Position numbers and translations under genes: made by a program
In this document: piece by piece, positions 35,898 to 46,654 of the stretch
How the letters are laid out: every line of letters begins with the position of its first letter
How positions within the stretch are numbered: the first letter of the stretch is position 1
Notes under the pieces: model-generated
Seen by the model: only the letters and a program-made list of their open reading frames with translations
What the model was told of the DNA's origin: nothing
The model's database searches: none
Assembly (NCBI GenBank): GCA_022385755.1
Contig: MU278355.1
Span: forward strand, 1,120,974-1,184,973
DNA length: 64,000 nucleotides
Direction of reading: 5' to 3'
From: Trametopsis cervina
Taxonomy: Eukaryota; Basidiomycota; Agaricomycetes; Polyporales; Irpicaceae

Positions 35898-37761
35898 TCA
35901 CCTTAATATCTTCGTACCCAACTGCTGGTATTCCCGTTCTATGGTATACATCTCCAGATCCACTGTGGAAACCGGTGATATTGAAAGGTCATGAAATCGC
36001 TGGGGGCGTGGTGAGCGAGGAGTCGAAGGCACGTAGTAGTTGCGTGGGGAGGCGGGTATAGCAAGAGGTGAATCCGAAGTATGGCACGTAGCTCGCTTGG
36101 ACGCCGCAAAGGCCTTCAGATTTAGCACCATCCGGGCGGCGACAATGTTAACCATTGCGAGCGCAAAGCTGTAGCACATATGTCAGAATTCATGGACATA
36201 CAGATACTTAGCGAGACTTACTATCTGGCCAAGCCATTGAGGGTTGGCGGGGCGAAAGCCCAAACACTGTGCGATATTAGTGAGTGATCGCTATATCGGG
36301 TAGCCTTTGAACACGCTTACAGGAGACAAAAGGATGAACAAACTTGAGCGAAGAGTAGATGGTAAGCATAACCTCGCCGCCTAACAGATGTATTACTCAC
36401 CGATAACAGCGGCGAAGTATATAGTTCCTGGTATGAAGGTCAAAATCCAACTGAATGACAGTGGTTGACGAAGACTAACCATCACGGTACAAGATAGTCG
36501 ACAATTCACTGAAGCTCTTTCCAGTGTCGGAGTAGATGAGAGCGATAAGGGTAAGAATGAAAAGGAGGGACTCGAAAACAATCCTGTACCCAAGGTCAGC
36601 ATATGTCATCAAGTGTAGAGCGACAATGGACATACGTTGGTAGCCAAACAAGCCAAAGATTCCATGGGGTCTGTAGAGACCAGTCAGATACGGCTGAACG
36701 ATTCATGTGTATAACTTACAGCGCCGACACATGCATGATGACTCGGTTGCAGATCCCCTTTATTTGCTATATTTATAACGCAGTTAGTCAAAGCGGATTG
36801 CGAAGAACCAACACGTACATATAACTGGGATGCCCGACCAAACAATGAAAGCCACCGTACTGCCGATATATAACGCCATAGAGACCCACAGGAAGCGCCC
36901 TACCCATCTGCGACCAGTATGCATGGCATAGACGCGAATAGAGACGAGCGCTGCGAACAACATGAGCTGACCCATAGCCGTATTTTGTTGATTGACATAC
37001 CGTGGATGGATATGAAAGATGCGAAAGTGAGGAGACTCTGCAATGCTGTCCATACTTTGCAGAACTGCAAGTCAATTAGCAAACCGGGTAAGCATGAGTG
37101 GTGACAAGTGGGGCTACGTACCATGATGGAGTCCTCGCCGACGCCAGAAAGCTCTGCACGAAACGTTAGAGTAAGGTAAGAGGGCACCCCCAGTGCACTC
37201 ACCATACGTGTCCACTATGAGCATCATCGGGCTGTACCATCTTGTGAGTATAAGCTGGCGTAAATCAACATAGCATCACATACACAATGTACCGGTTCTG
37301 AAACACCGCGTCAGCAAATGACAAGCCCAGAAATTGACGACTCACTAAGAGGAATACTATTGATACAAATCCGGATCGAGCCCTCCATATCAACTCAATC
37401 TATGCGTTGGAGGTTAGGGACTACACAAGACATTCGGTGCGAATCGGTCGCTTACCTCGAGATCAAGCTATGGGAGAGCCATTGAGTAAAATTGGAGCGT
37501 TCAAACGACGAATGGGCGACTCACGGTCATAAGGTGGTCATAAATAAGAGCAGTCAGACCGACGACTGTATAATGGCTAGTCAGTGTGAGTTCAGTGAGT
37601 CGCAGGCGTATATTCCACGTACGAGCTAAAGCCCTGGAGGAGATATACCATCAACACGTGTTTTCAACGAGGTTGATTAACGCAAAACGTGTAACTCACT
37701 TGACAGCGGCTTCATGCTGCATAACAGTCTCGTAAGTAGCTGGGATGTCGAGTGAAGACAT
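35898..37761 (-). CDS. DUF6533 seven-helix receptor-like protein
   Basis: Member of the basidiomycete DUF6533 family, GPCR-like in topology but with no known ligand. The ATG at 37761 opens MSSLDIPATYETVMQHEAAV. An 11-nt exon (37623-37633) joins it to LVGLTALIYDHLMT, the diagnostic DUF6533 phrase (x-Y-D-H-x-x-T). Then come LEIELIWRARSGFVSIVFLL, NRYI, MMLIVDTYG, ELSGVGEDSIM, FCKVWTALQSLLTFASFISI, MLFAALVSIRVYAMHTGRRW, FLWVSMALYIGSTVAFIVW and KSFSELSTILYRDG. Last is ALAMVNIVAARMVLNLKAFA with a soluble Ser/Pro-rich tail ending LGTKILR, TGA at 35898. At least ten short introns; about 350 residues. The exon chain between about 36800 and 36200 is approximate. Confidence 0.82.
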
Positions 37762-39206
37762 CGCCAACGTCGACTGTGTCGTCGTCCAGAGGTCAGCTCG
37801 TGAAGAAAAGCGAAGAGAATACCCCGTTCGACGCCTGAACGTTGCCTCTTATTGTCCTGCAAAAGGCATGTGCCTTATCTGCAGCATTAAACTCTCCCGG
37901 AGACGGCGCCATGCATCGCCCGAAAGATGCACCCGAGTGACGAGGAGTCACAGCAAAGTTGAGACCCATCTTTGATCCTGTACCAGTGCTGTGTTTGCAA
38001 GCCTTCAGTTTTGCGAATACGACTACGCCGACACGTGCATTGCGAACTAAACTCCGCGAACGTCCACGAGGCGACTGGTACGAGCTGGTTTGGAGCGGCA
38101 CCACACAGGAATGAGCTAGTGAAGTGCAGGCGGCGATTCAAGTCTACACAGCCGGTGTGTAGTCTGCACTGAGGCTTCTACCCCAATGTTTTGGTACCCT
38201 GGGACGCATCATGGCGAGCAAAAACGAGAAGTGGAGGTGTACGATGCTGTGCCATCCGGACGTCGGTCAACTTTTGCCCGGAATGAACCGACAAATACTC
38301 ACCAGCAATATTCTAGCATTGTACTTATGTTGTTTTGGCCGCTTGCTATATTTGCCGTACGTGTCACGCATGCGCGAAAATGGGAGAGCCCAAAGACATC
38401 CGGTTTTGGTTTCCCATTGTTTTCGATGAGCATCCCGGGCGGTTCATACCGAGCTGCAGCATAATTGGCGCCATCGACCAGGAGCAGTCGCCTCATCGAT
38501 TCCTTGAGGCTTCATTTGGCCTAGTGAAAGTGATTCTGCTGACCTGAAATGCCAGTAGTGCCGGTCTTATCGGGAGGAGTTATTGTCCAGACGGCGACAC
38601 TTATTGTGGGCTGTACTGACTTGCTAATGTTAATGTATCATCGACGAGGGTTCGCAAATTCTCGTCGGGACCGTGCCGTGCGTGCACTAAGAGTGAACTG
38701 CGGGAGTTAGGATTCTCCGTGAGCTGGGTAGGCCCAGGCGTATACACGCAGCACCCTACAAACCTTCATAATTCGTGGGGAATATCCACATATTCTGCGC
38801 AGCTTCAAGCCTCGTGTACAAGTTGGATGACATAGTCGGCGTCACGGTCTCATCGCAGGTTTGGAGCCAACGGCGTAGTAGTGCCTGATGGGTAGCAACA
38901 TGCTTCAATCGTCAAAACGCGCACCTGTTTGAAGAGATAACCCTTATAAGGTATAGGCAACTCTGCGACGTCCAGATAGGTCCGTACTCACCTTCGTCTA
39001 AGTTCCTGTACATTACTTGACAAAAAAAAGGGTAAGTAGACCTTTGCACAAATATTCAGAGACTCGGGCCAACTCAGGATAGCAAGTTGTGGATCGCAAG
39101 AAGCCTTCGCATGGTTGACAACGGTTCTTGATTACATAACCAGACGCTCAAGCGCTCAACTATGGTTAGTCGCTGAGCTGCCGTGACCCCAGGCACCTCG
39201 GGATCA
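37762..39206. other. divergent intergenic region, no gene seen
   Basis: About 1.4 kb between the DUF6533 gene (-) and ATG12 (+). Open frames up to 103 codons lack motifs or plausible exon links. It includes the promoters of both genes. Confidence 0.45.
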
Positions 39207-39834
39207 ATGTCTTTGGGCAGCCATACAAGCCCGCGCGGTGCTCAGACTCGTCCACTGCCCTCGGCATGGACATCGCTAGACACAGGGCATAGCATGCAGG
39301 AAGCTCTGGACGCTATAGAGACATATAAGAAGAAAGACCCTTCTAAAGGTGCGTCAATGCTGCCCGTCGAGGCTAGATGGAACTTACGCGCTGTAATGTT
39401 GCTAGTGGTCGTCCGTTTCAAAGCGGTTGGCAATGCGCCCATAATGAAGCAGAACTTGTACAAGATCACGGCCTCCAATAGATTCCAGACCGTGATTCAG
39501 TTCCTGAGGAAAGAGCTGGGGTGGAAGGCTGGGGATCCTCTCGTGCGTGCTTACGACCAGCCTTATTTACAGTCTCACTCACGCGTATACTGTCGATAAT
39601 CAGTTCACCTATATCAATCTAGCCTTTGCGCCTGCGCCAGATGATATTGTCTCAAATTTGTACAAGGTACGCCATGTTGCTCTCATGTTTATTTCGCCCG
39701 CACTGAAGACTTTATCCAGTCTTTCGCTACGGAAGGCCATCTCATAGTCAATTACAGGTTCGTCTTCTTGACTTTGCAAATGCTCCTTACTTTTGTCTGA
39801 CAACTGTGACAGTACAACTGCTGCTTGGGGCTAG
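39207..39834 (+). CDS. ATG12: Atg12 ubiquitin-like autophagy modifier
   Basis: Ubiquitin-like protein conjugated to Atg5; the conjugate helps lipidate Atg8 during autophagosome formation. 133 residues in five exons: 39207-39348, 39406-39542, 39604-39666, 39720-39757 and 39813-39834. The N-terminal 45 residues are disordered and followed by [16 protein letters not shown]. The ubiquitin fold reads [60 protein letters not shown] and [19 protein letters not shown]. It ends on the Gly that forms the isopeptide bond, with no C-terminal extension, as expected for Atg12. Phases of all exons close. The usual Cys after NLYK is Ser here. The ATG at 39207 is the first in frame, but an upstream exon cannot be excluded. 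It faces ATG27 tail to tail. Confidence 0.95.
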
Positions 39835-40201
39835 ACTTTGGCAATCATAATACCCTTCTTTTTCTGGCGGACAGCACATGCTGCACTGCATACTGTCTGC
39901 TATATACCCCATCACCCGTGCCTCAATGTCGGGCCTCTCTAAGAGATATACGGTTGCGTACGTTTCATACCGTACAGACCGGTAATTGAGCAACTGGAAA
40001 GAGATAATCTACACAAGCAGCTGGTAACGTATGGTTACAAAGTTCGGGAAGAGTGAAAACGAAATCTAGTACAGGTCAAACGAAAGCGGGATATGACACA
40101 AGAATAGCGCAGAACTACATGAGTACAACAACAGGTTGGAAGCATACATATACATTGTTAGTAGGTGATGAAGGCGGTGGTGCGATATGGGTTTGGCCGC
40201 C
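39835..40201. other. shared 3' region of ATG12 and ATG27
   Basis: Only about 370 bp separate the two convergent stops. No coding signal is seen. Confidence 0.4.
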
Positions 40202-41522
40202 TCAGGCGGTACCATACGTGGTAAAGCCCACCTTTCGCGGTGATGGCTTGAGTGGAATACCTTCCTCGTCGTCGACGTAGTGATTGATGTCGTCTCCGTC
40301 AATAAAGAGGGGTTCTTCTCCGTCGAGGTCGATTTCGTCATGTGCCCACCGGACAAGAACGTTCTCGCCCACTCTGAAGCGCAGGAGTGACGGGTGGTTC
40401 TTCAAGTACCTTGATACGAGTTTACGGAATAGTCGAGGGGGGAAGTATATCAGGTACGCGGCTATTGCGGTGATAGTTCTGAATCATAGCAGATCCCGCA
40501 CTGAGCATCGAAAAGGACAAGGACAATCTTTAAACTCACGTCGTGATTGCAACAAGCGCCCATATCGCCCGGTTGGTGCGCATTCCAATTGGGGGGCTCA
40601 CTAGGTTCTGCTCATCCTCTGAATTATCGGTGTCGGTCGGTGAATTCCCTTCCCTCGACTGTACACATGCATGAGGGCTCTTCCAGACGAAATAGTGGTC
40701 ACCACTATTGGTCCACAGATAGCGGAAGATGCTCTGTCGAATGATGAGATTAGCCTTGGACGTCCTCAGTATCAAGGTATCATCATACGTTTGAGTGATC
40801 TTCCTCGCAAACGAAATCAATAACAGCGGACTGTTTCTCGTATACGTAGTATCCACCGTGCAGTTTGACCCGCAGAGAGGCTATAGTGCGCTATCAGCAG
40901 CGAGATCACAGAGTCATCCCAGCTCCGCTCTTACCTTCAGTCGCATTCCACCTCCGAACCATTTCAGCCTGGGCATTCAGGCCGGGATTATAGCGACCAT
41001 ATCGCACGAATTTCTTCACGTCTTCCGCGCCGAGGGCTCCAGCCACAGGTATGGTATTCAGCACTTTCGCCTGCTCAGCAGGAGCTCCGCTGTATCGTGT
41101 GTATGCTTCATGCATACAGTCAATCTCGTTTGTTCCAGGGTCACATAAAGAGTCACTCACTCGTCAAGCATATCGCTGTCCCATCTGGGCACTGAATTCT
41201 CATGTCGGCATGCGCAGCAACTGGAGCAATTGTGATTATTCCTCACCTGCATGTCATCCTTCAAGCTCTCATTCTTGGGCAGTTTCCCGTCGATCATGAG
41301 CCGGTACTGGCCAGTAAGGATACTAGGTGGCCGCTGCTGCTCAAACTCGATGAGCCACCCGCCTGTCTTCTGGCGTTCAAACATAGGGCACAGATCAAAG
41401 CCGTTTCCGTCCACCATAAACCGGCATTGGTTCATAAGTGAGTCCAGCGACACTACGTCGCCCGCCGAGGCGGTGCAGGCAAAGAGGAGGACAGCTCCCA
41501 AGATCAGGTAAAGGGGTGACAT
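40202..41522 (-). CDS. ATG27: Atg27 autophagy membrane protein
   Basis: Type I membrane protein that cycles between Golgi, endosome and vacuole and supports Atg9 traffic. The ATG at 41522 gives a clean signal peptide (MSPLYLILGAVLLFACTASA); an in-frame ATG at 41558 is a longer alternative. The luminal MRH-type domain has the family's Cys pattern: NQCRFMVDGNGFDLCPMFER, then CPDGTAICLT from a 31-nt exon, KVLNTIPVAG, LHGGYYVYEKQSAVIDFVCE and YFVWKSPHAC. A transmembrane helix follows the NNRAIWALVAITT region (about 40570-40430), then a cytosolic tail with HDEIDLDGEEPLFIDGDD and the end GFTTYGTA, TGA at 40202. Intron 41110-41160 uses an acceptor after GAAG so that frame is kept. About 310-330 residues. 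Its neighbour ATG12 also acts in autophagy. Confidence 0.88.
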
Positions 41523-42281
41523 GGCTGCAAGGTGCAAGGATGCATGAGAGAGCATCAAAGCACTATAACCCGGAGATACTCGTTTCTCAAAGATGGAGCC
41601 AATAGCACACGTAGACGCCGCTGATCATGACACAGCTGGACCCGAGACCAATTAGCGCGCCACTTTACGGTACGCTGAGGGCCGCTAGGTTATATATACC
41701 CTACGCTTTCAAGTTGACTGATCTCTTCTGGGACATGTCTATGCTTGTCCTGACAGCCGTCATTGCACCGACCAATGATTTTACCTATGATCCACGCTAA
41801 AGACCGTTTCCGCTAGTCAATCCGCGTGGTATTCTTAGGGCTTGTACTGCTCAGGTGCTCCCCCTTCACTTCACTCATTTGTGGACCATGCTAAAGATGT
41901 TCACCATTCAGATACGTATAGTACAATACACTTTTTAAAGTCAGAAACCAAAATGAGGGTCAGGATCCGCAGAATGCGCTAGCACAAGAGCCCACTATCC
42001 CGCCTTTGGAACTCTATCGCAAGGCAAGTCCGATCAATGAAGTATTAGTTAGAGGTATATGATAAGTTCGCGAACCGTTGAGCAGTTGCGCTTCAGTCGA
42101 AGGGGTATTCAAGAAAAACGGAGGAAACGAGCGAAAATGGTCGAAATGGCTAGATAGCACGATGAGATCGAGCCCGAGTGGGTTATAGATGAACTTACTC
42201 TGCGAGGAAACGAAGCGAAAGGAGCGTAGTGGTAAGAAATAGAGTCAAGTAAGGTCTGTCGTGAAGAAGCAGAGGTCAGAT
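41523..42281. other. intergenic, ATG27 promoter
   Basis: About 760 bp between two minus-strand genes, with no open frame of interest. It contains the ATG27 promoter. Confidence 0.45.
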
Positions 42282-43760
42282 TTAGAGAACGCAGAAACCG
42301 TTCGCGTCAAGGAACTGACGATTGGCGGGCTGCTGTTCCAAGGGAAACAGGGCGCTCTTCGCCTTCCAATCCGGCAGCATGCCCGCGAATACGTCTTGAA
42401 GGGCCTTGTTTGTCTTCTTTTGATCCGCCTTGCTCCAGTCGAAAGGAGAGCTATTGCGAGCGCCGACATAAATTCTGCGAAGATTGGGCATCCGCTTGAG
42501 CACACTGTCCAGCGACTGCCAGTTGGCCGCTTCCAAGGCCTTGAACGGATAATACCCCGCGAGCGTGATAACAAAAGCGCATGAGGTGATGGCGGGCGCA
42601 ACCTTCGCGACCTCACCGATTAGACCGAGGACAAACTGCCAGTGCCACTCTAGCAAGGGGTCGTCTTGATGACTCATGTGAAGCTTGAAGGTCATTGTCT
42701 GTAAGTGAGAGGCACCTTCAAGGTTGCGACTAATATCCAATGCTTGGCACATGCCCTTTGCTATCAAGATTCAGAAGCAGAGTGAGCAGAGCGTGTCACC
42801 ATGGCACGGCAGATACATCTATGTTTTCTCACCATCTTTCAGGATGTGCAGAGAATTGCGCCTCCGACAGTCCACCGTAAGTTCAACGAGGTGGTGTCGA
42901 ACCTCCGATAATAGTTCGCCTAAAGCGACAAGGGTTTCGCGATCTTGGGCACATACTTCGACTGCCCGCAATGTACGCGCTGCGCCCGACTTGCGAATCA
43001 CTTGCAGGAACGAAGTCCCTATGGTTGAGCTGCAGAGTTTCAAAGACTGGACCTTCGTGACGGGTAAACTGCTTTCGCGTTGATCAAGAGCAGCGTCATC
43101 CGGATCGGTCCAGAAAGCCCTCCTCTCAAGTCCACAAGAAAAGTTAAGTGTTTCTACAGCAGTGAATAAACGAAGAGTAGAGAAAAATTGGCTTGAAAGC
43201 AGCGGCCGCAGCGTATCGGCGTCGATAACCTTGTAGAGCCAGAGGTATCGGATGGCCTTTGTTGCGGAGCTCTGCGGTGCCGACACCGGTGTGGTCTTTT
43301 GTCTCCTTGGAAACTCCACAGAAATATTGAGCATGTAAAAGTTGAAAAGCAGGGGTAACTGCGCGACAAGGGCTTCAAGGGAAGCGAACGAAAGTTTGAG
43401 GGGCGGCTTGTTTGACAGGACGGACGTACTCCCCAGACACAGAGTGCGAATGGCATGACGCGCAGTCGCGTATGGGGAGCCATCAAGGAGGCCCGTCAGA
43501 ACACGATCGTCCTTGATATGAAAGGTTGCGAAGAGGTGAAAGCGACTGCCCGGTACGAACGCATGCGACACTAAGGAGCAAGCCACCAGTGAGCGAGCAT
43601 CGTTATGAAGGAAGTCAACAACGTAGTCAACAAGCTCCTGCGGTATTTGCACGCCGCCAGATACTCGTCTTCTACTGACAGGCTCTTTCGCTTCGACGGG
43701 GCGTGGTAAGACAAATGTGAAGGTGCATGTCGCCCATAGGGGCACAGACAGACTGTACAA
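42282..43760 (-). CDS. F-box protein, start codon not resolved
   Basis: F-box family protein of about 460 residues, presumably an SCF ubiquitin-ligase adaptor, of the type expanded in Agaricomycetes. The F-box reads IPQELVDYVVDFLHNDARSL then VACSLVSHAFVPGSRFHLF. The rest has leucine-rich-like helices (SLEALVAQLPLLFNFYMLNI, KAIRYLWLYKVIDADTLRPL, VQSLKLCSSTIGTSFLQVI). A single intron (about 42764-42830) joins LHILKD to KGMCQALDISRNLEGA. The end is FLDANGFCVL, TAA at 42282. The open frame begins at about 43760, but contains no ATG before the F-box. The first ATG on the transcript side (43738) is in another frame and stops quickly. So either a short 5' exon is missed, a non-ATG start is used, or the gene is damaged. 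Confidence 0.68.
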
Positions 43761-43793
43761 TCGTCAGCGCGATCCGTCAGTCGGCGACGCGAG

Positions 43794-43800
43794 TATATAA
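43794..43800 (-). promoter_or_regulatory. candidate TATA box of F-box gene
   Basis: TTATATA lies about 35 bp upstream of the open frame of the F-box gene. If it is the true core promoter, little room is left for an upstream exon, which makes the missing ATG more puzzling. Confidence 0.35.
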
Positions 43801-44290
43801 GAACTCTCGACGAACTTCGCTTTCTTTATTGTGGCCGTAAACGGCTTTCTCTTCGTTGGAGGCTGCTTTCTGCGCATCTTATGTCGATTGGTGCACGACG
43901 TATTGGACGAAAGAGTGGATGGGCCTCATCGCGCTGTGTCACATTATATCGATGTGACCCGCAGTGACTCATTGTAACCTGGATTCCGATCCAATGCAAG
44001 TAAGCACCTTTACGATATTTCTTTAGGTTTTACAGCAGAGACTCGTAGATTCTGTTCAAAACTCGACTGGAGAGCGACGAAACGAGCTCACGCTGCCATC
44101 TGCCAGTGGATTGCAAGTAACGAGTTGTGCTGTTAGTGGGTCAGAGAAAGACCGATTCCGCATGTGACCGTGACACTACCACTTGACTCCGCGGAAGCCG
44201 GAGACGGGCATACCATTCTCGTACCCTGACCACAACGTTGCATGGACGACTATTTCGTTTCACCCCCATAATCTCTTATTATACAGCATA
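43801..44290. other. divergent promoter region
   Basis: About 490 bp between the F-box gene (-) and the NYN-domain gene (+), with no coding signal. Confidence 0.4.
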
Positions 44291-46145
44291 ATGTCACGAA
44301 CTATTTCAGAGTCCACCCTTTCACCGCCTCCTTTCAGTCCTTTCTCCACCTATTCGACAACGAGTGGTGCTACTTCCGACGGTGCGTAGTCGACCTTTAC
44401 TGTTAGATAAGATATTCGGCTAACACGTTGTCAGATGCACCCGACCTTGGTGCATTCACAACCGTATTCCGCGCTTTGACCACCTTTCATAACCCTAGGA
44501 TTCCTAGTGGCAACACACAGCAGTTCGTAGATAGCGACGAGTCTGCACGCACACCCACATCCACATTCCTGCATTCCGACTATGACTCAGAGGTCCCGGG
44601 AAACACTACTGTCTGGGCACAGCGTACTATCGCGGATTATTTGAGCGGGAGCGACGAGCAACCTGAAACTACAGATGGCAGAGACGATGAAGACCAGCCC
44701 TCACTTGGCCTTGCAGGTGCGTTGGACTTCCTGGCTGCGGAACGTGCCAAGTTCGTCGCACAGCGACCGACTGCCGGCCCTATGGCCAGGGAACACAGCT
44801 CGAATGCCACCTCAGACGACACATGGAGACATGCGCTCCAGCCACGACGTAGGCGCAGACGAAAGAGGAACCGCTCCCAATCTGTCCAAGATCGTCGTTC
44901 CGCCGCAGGCGACGGATCGGCGGAAGCAACGGGCGACATAGAGACCACAAACGATGAAGACGACGACGAAGAGGTTGAGACAGATTCGTCCGACGTTCGC
45001 GAACCTCCCCGCTATTATGAATCCAATCCGGCTTCGCCTCCTTTGAACGCCACGAGGTCCGGTCGCGCACAACGCAAGGATAAAGAAAGTGAGAAGGCTT
45101 CACGACTCACGATGCATCACACTCAGTCTACCCCATCACTCCGATTAACCGCTTCTATGCCAATCGACCCTCGCGTATTACAACTGCGCAACCTGGCTCA
45201 CAAGCTTCGCATGTTATTTCCTAAAGATGCAGCGTCGCTCGCTGCAGTACTCTCCGATGATCAGCCCGGCGCAGACGACTTCGTCGATCCACGAGGCCCC
45301 GTTCCACGTGCGAAAGACACTCTGGTACACGTTTTCATCGATCAGTGAGTTCCCACACCACGCCTTAAAGGAGTAAACCAATAATTTCTTGCAGCTCCAA
45401 TATACTCATAGGATTCCTCATGTACCTCAAGCAACATATGCATCGCATGAGCCGCAAGACAAAGCAGATGTCTCACGCCGCTCTGGCGCTCATCATCGAA
45501 CGAGGGCGTCCCGTCACTCGACGTGTGCTGGCAACATCCTCCCCTCTAGTACAATCTATCGACATAGCCGAGCAACTAGGCTACGAAGTACATATCCTGC
45601 AGCGGGTCCCAGACGCAGGCGACAGCGCTGATAGGCAGTACTCGTCTAGTAGCCCTGATCGGTCGCAGCAAGTCCAGAAGACCCGCAAGTCGGCCGCTTC
45701 TACTCATGCGCGGGGACATTCACGCGGGGGTTCCCTTGGTGGAAATGGCACCGCTATTGTTGCTGGATCGAGTACAGTTCGCCGCAACGGGACTTCTCCT
45801 GTTTCCGACACGAACGTTCAGAGCAACCCCAGTAGCCGCATGCGCATGCGCGAGCAAGGAGTCGATGAGCTCCTACAGCTGAAGCTTCACCAAGCACTCG
45901 CGAGCACCGACAACGTTCCTCAAAATTCTACCATCGTTCTTGCCACCGGTGACGGCAACGTGGGCCAATTTAACGAGGAGGGGTTCCTAGGCTGTGTTCG
46001 ACTTGCGCTAAAGAAGGGTTGGAGGGTCGAGCTTTACGCCTGGGAAGGCGGTCTCAGTAAGGCATGGAAGAGGGAATTTGGGACAAACAAGCGATTCGAG
46101 ATTCACATGCTGGACCGGTTCGGTGTCGACCTGCTGGAGCTATAA
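44291..46145 (+). CDS. NYN (PIN-like) domain protein
   Basis: 583 residues in three exons (44291-44381, 44435-45344, 45395-46145). The start MSRTISESTLSPPPFSPFST begins a 290-residue disordered, acidic and Arg-rich region (LQPRRRRRRKRNRSQS could target it to the nucleus). The NYN domain starts DTLVHVFIDHSNILIGFLMY, with the Asp and Asn expected at the metal site of PIN-like nucleases. It continues MSHAALALIIERGRPVTRRV, IAEQLGYEVHILQRV and, after an 85-residue low-complexity insert, VDELLQLKLHQALAS, STIVLATGDGN (second Asp), GFLGCVRLALKKGWRVELYA and FEIHMLDRFGVDLLEL. NYN proteins are usually RNA endonucleases or RNA-binding regulators. Key acidic residues are present, so activity is plausible. 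RNA target unknown. Confidence 0.9.
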
Positions 46146-46654
46146 CAAGCTCTCGTGCGCCGGTCGCTTCTATGATCATGCCGCCCCCCGCCATTGGAAG
46201 AGTCGCGTGACACCTTTCTACCACCGGAGACCACAACATTGTGTTTGTGGCCTTCTCGCATTCGCGCATCTACGATCACACTGATCGAAACCTTCGTATT
46301 CTCTATGCTTCTAGTGTCTGCTTGTATACCTTAGGTCATAGATGGCAACTAACAATGGCTTCACATAGGCTGGTGCATTGTTCCACGAAGTTCTCTGTAC
46401 AACTATCATCCCCACATTTGTAAATTAAACAAGGCCCACTCAGTAACTTACACTCATCATTTGTACTAGTACGTGTAAACTCTGTTGTCTAGGATTACAG
46501 CACTGTCGATGTATTGATGCATATGTACCTATCCCTCATTCCATTTGTGCGACTAGAATGAGAGCCTCTTAAGTACGAGGATATCCTATGACTAAGTCCG
46601 CTCATACTAACCTCAGCAATGTTCATCATTGTTCGGGTCAGCAGATACCACAGG
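46146..46654. other. convergent 3' region
   Basis: About 500 bp between the NYN gene stop (+) and the FtsJ-like gene stop (-), without coding signal. Confidence 0.4.
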
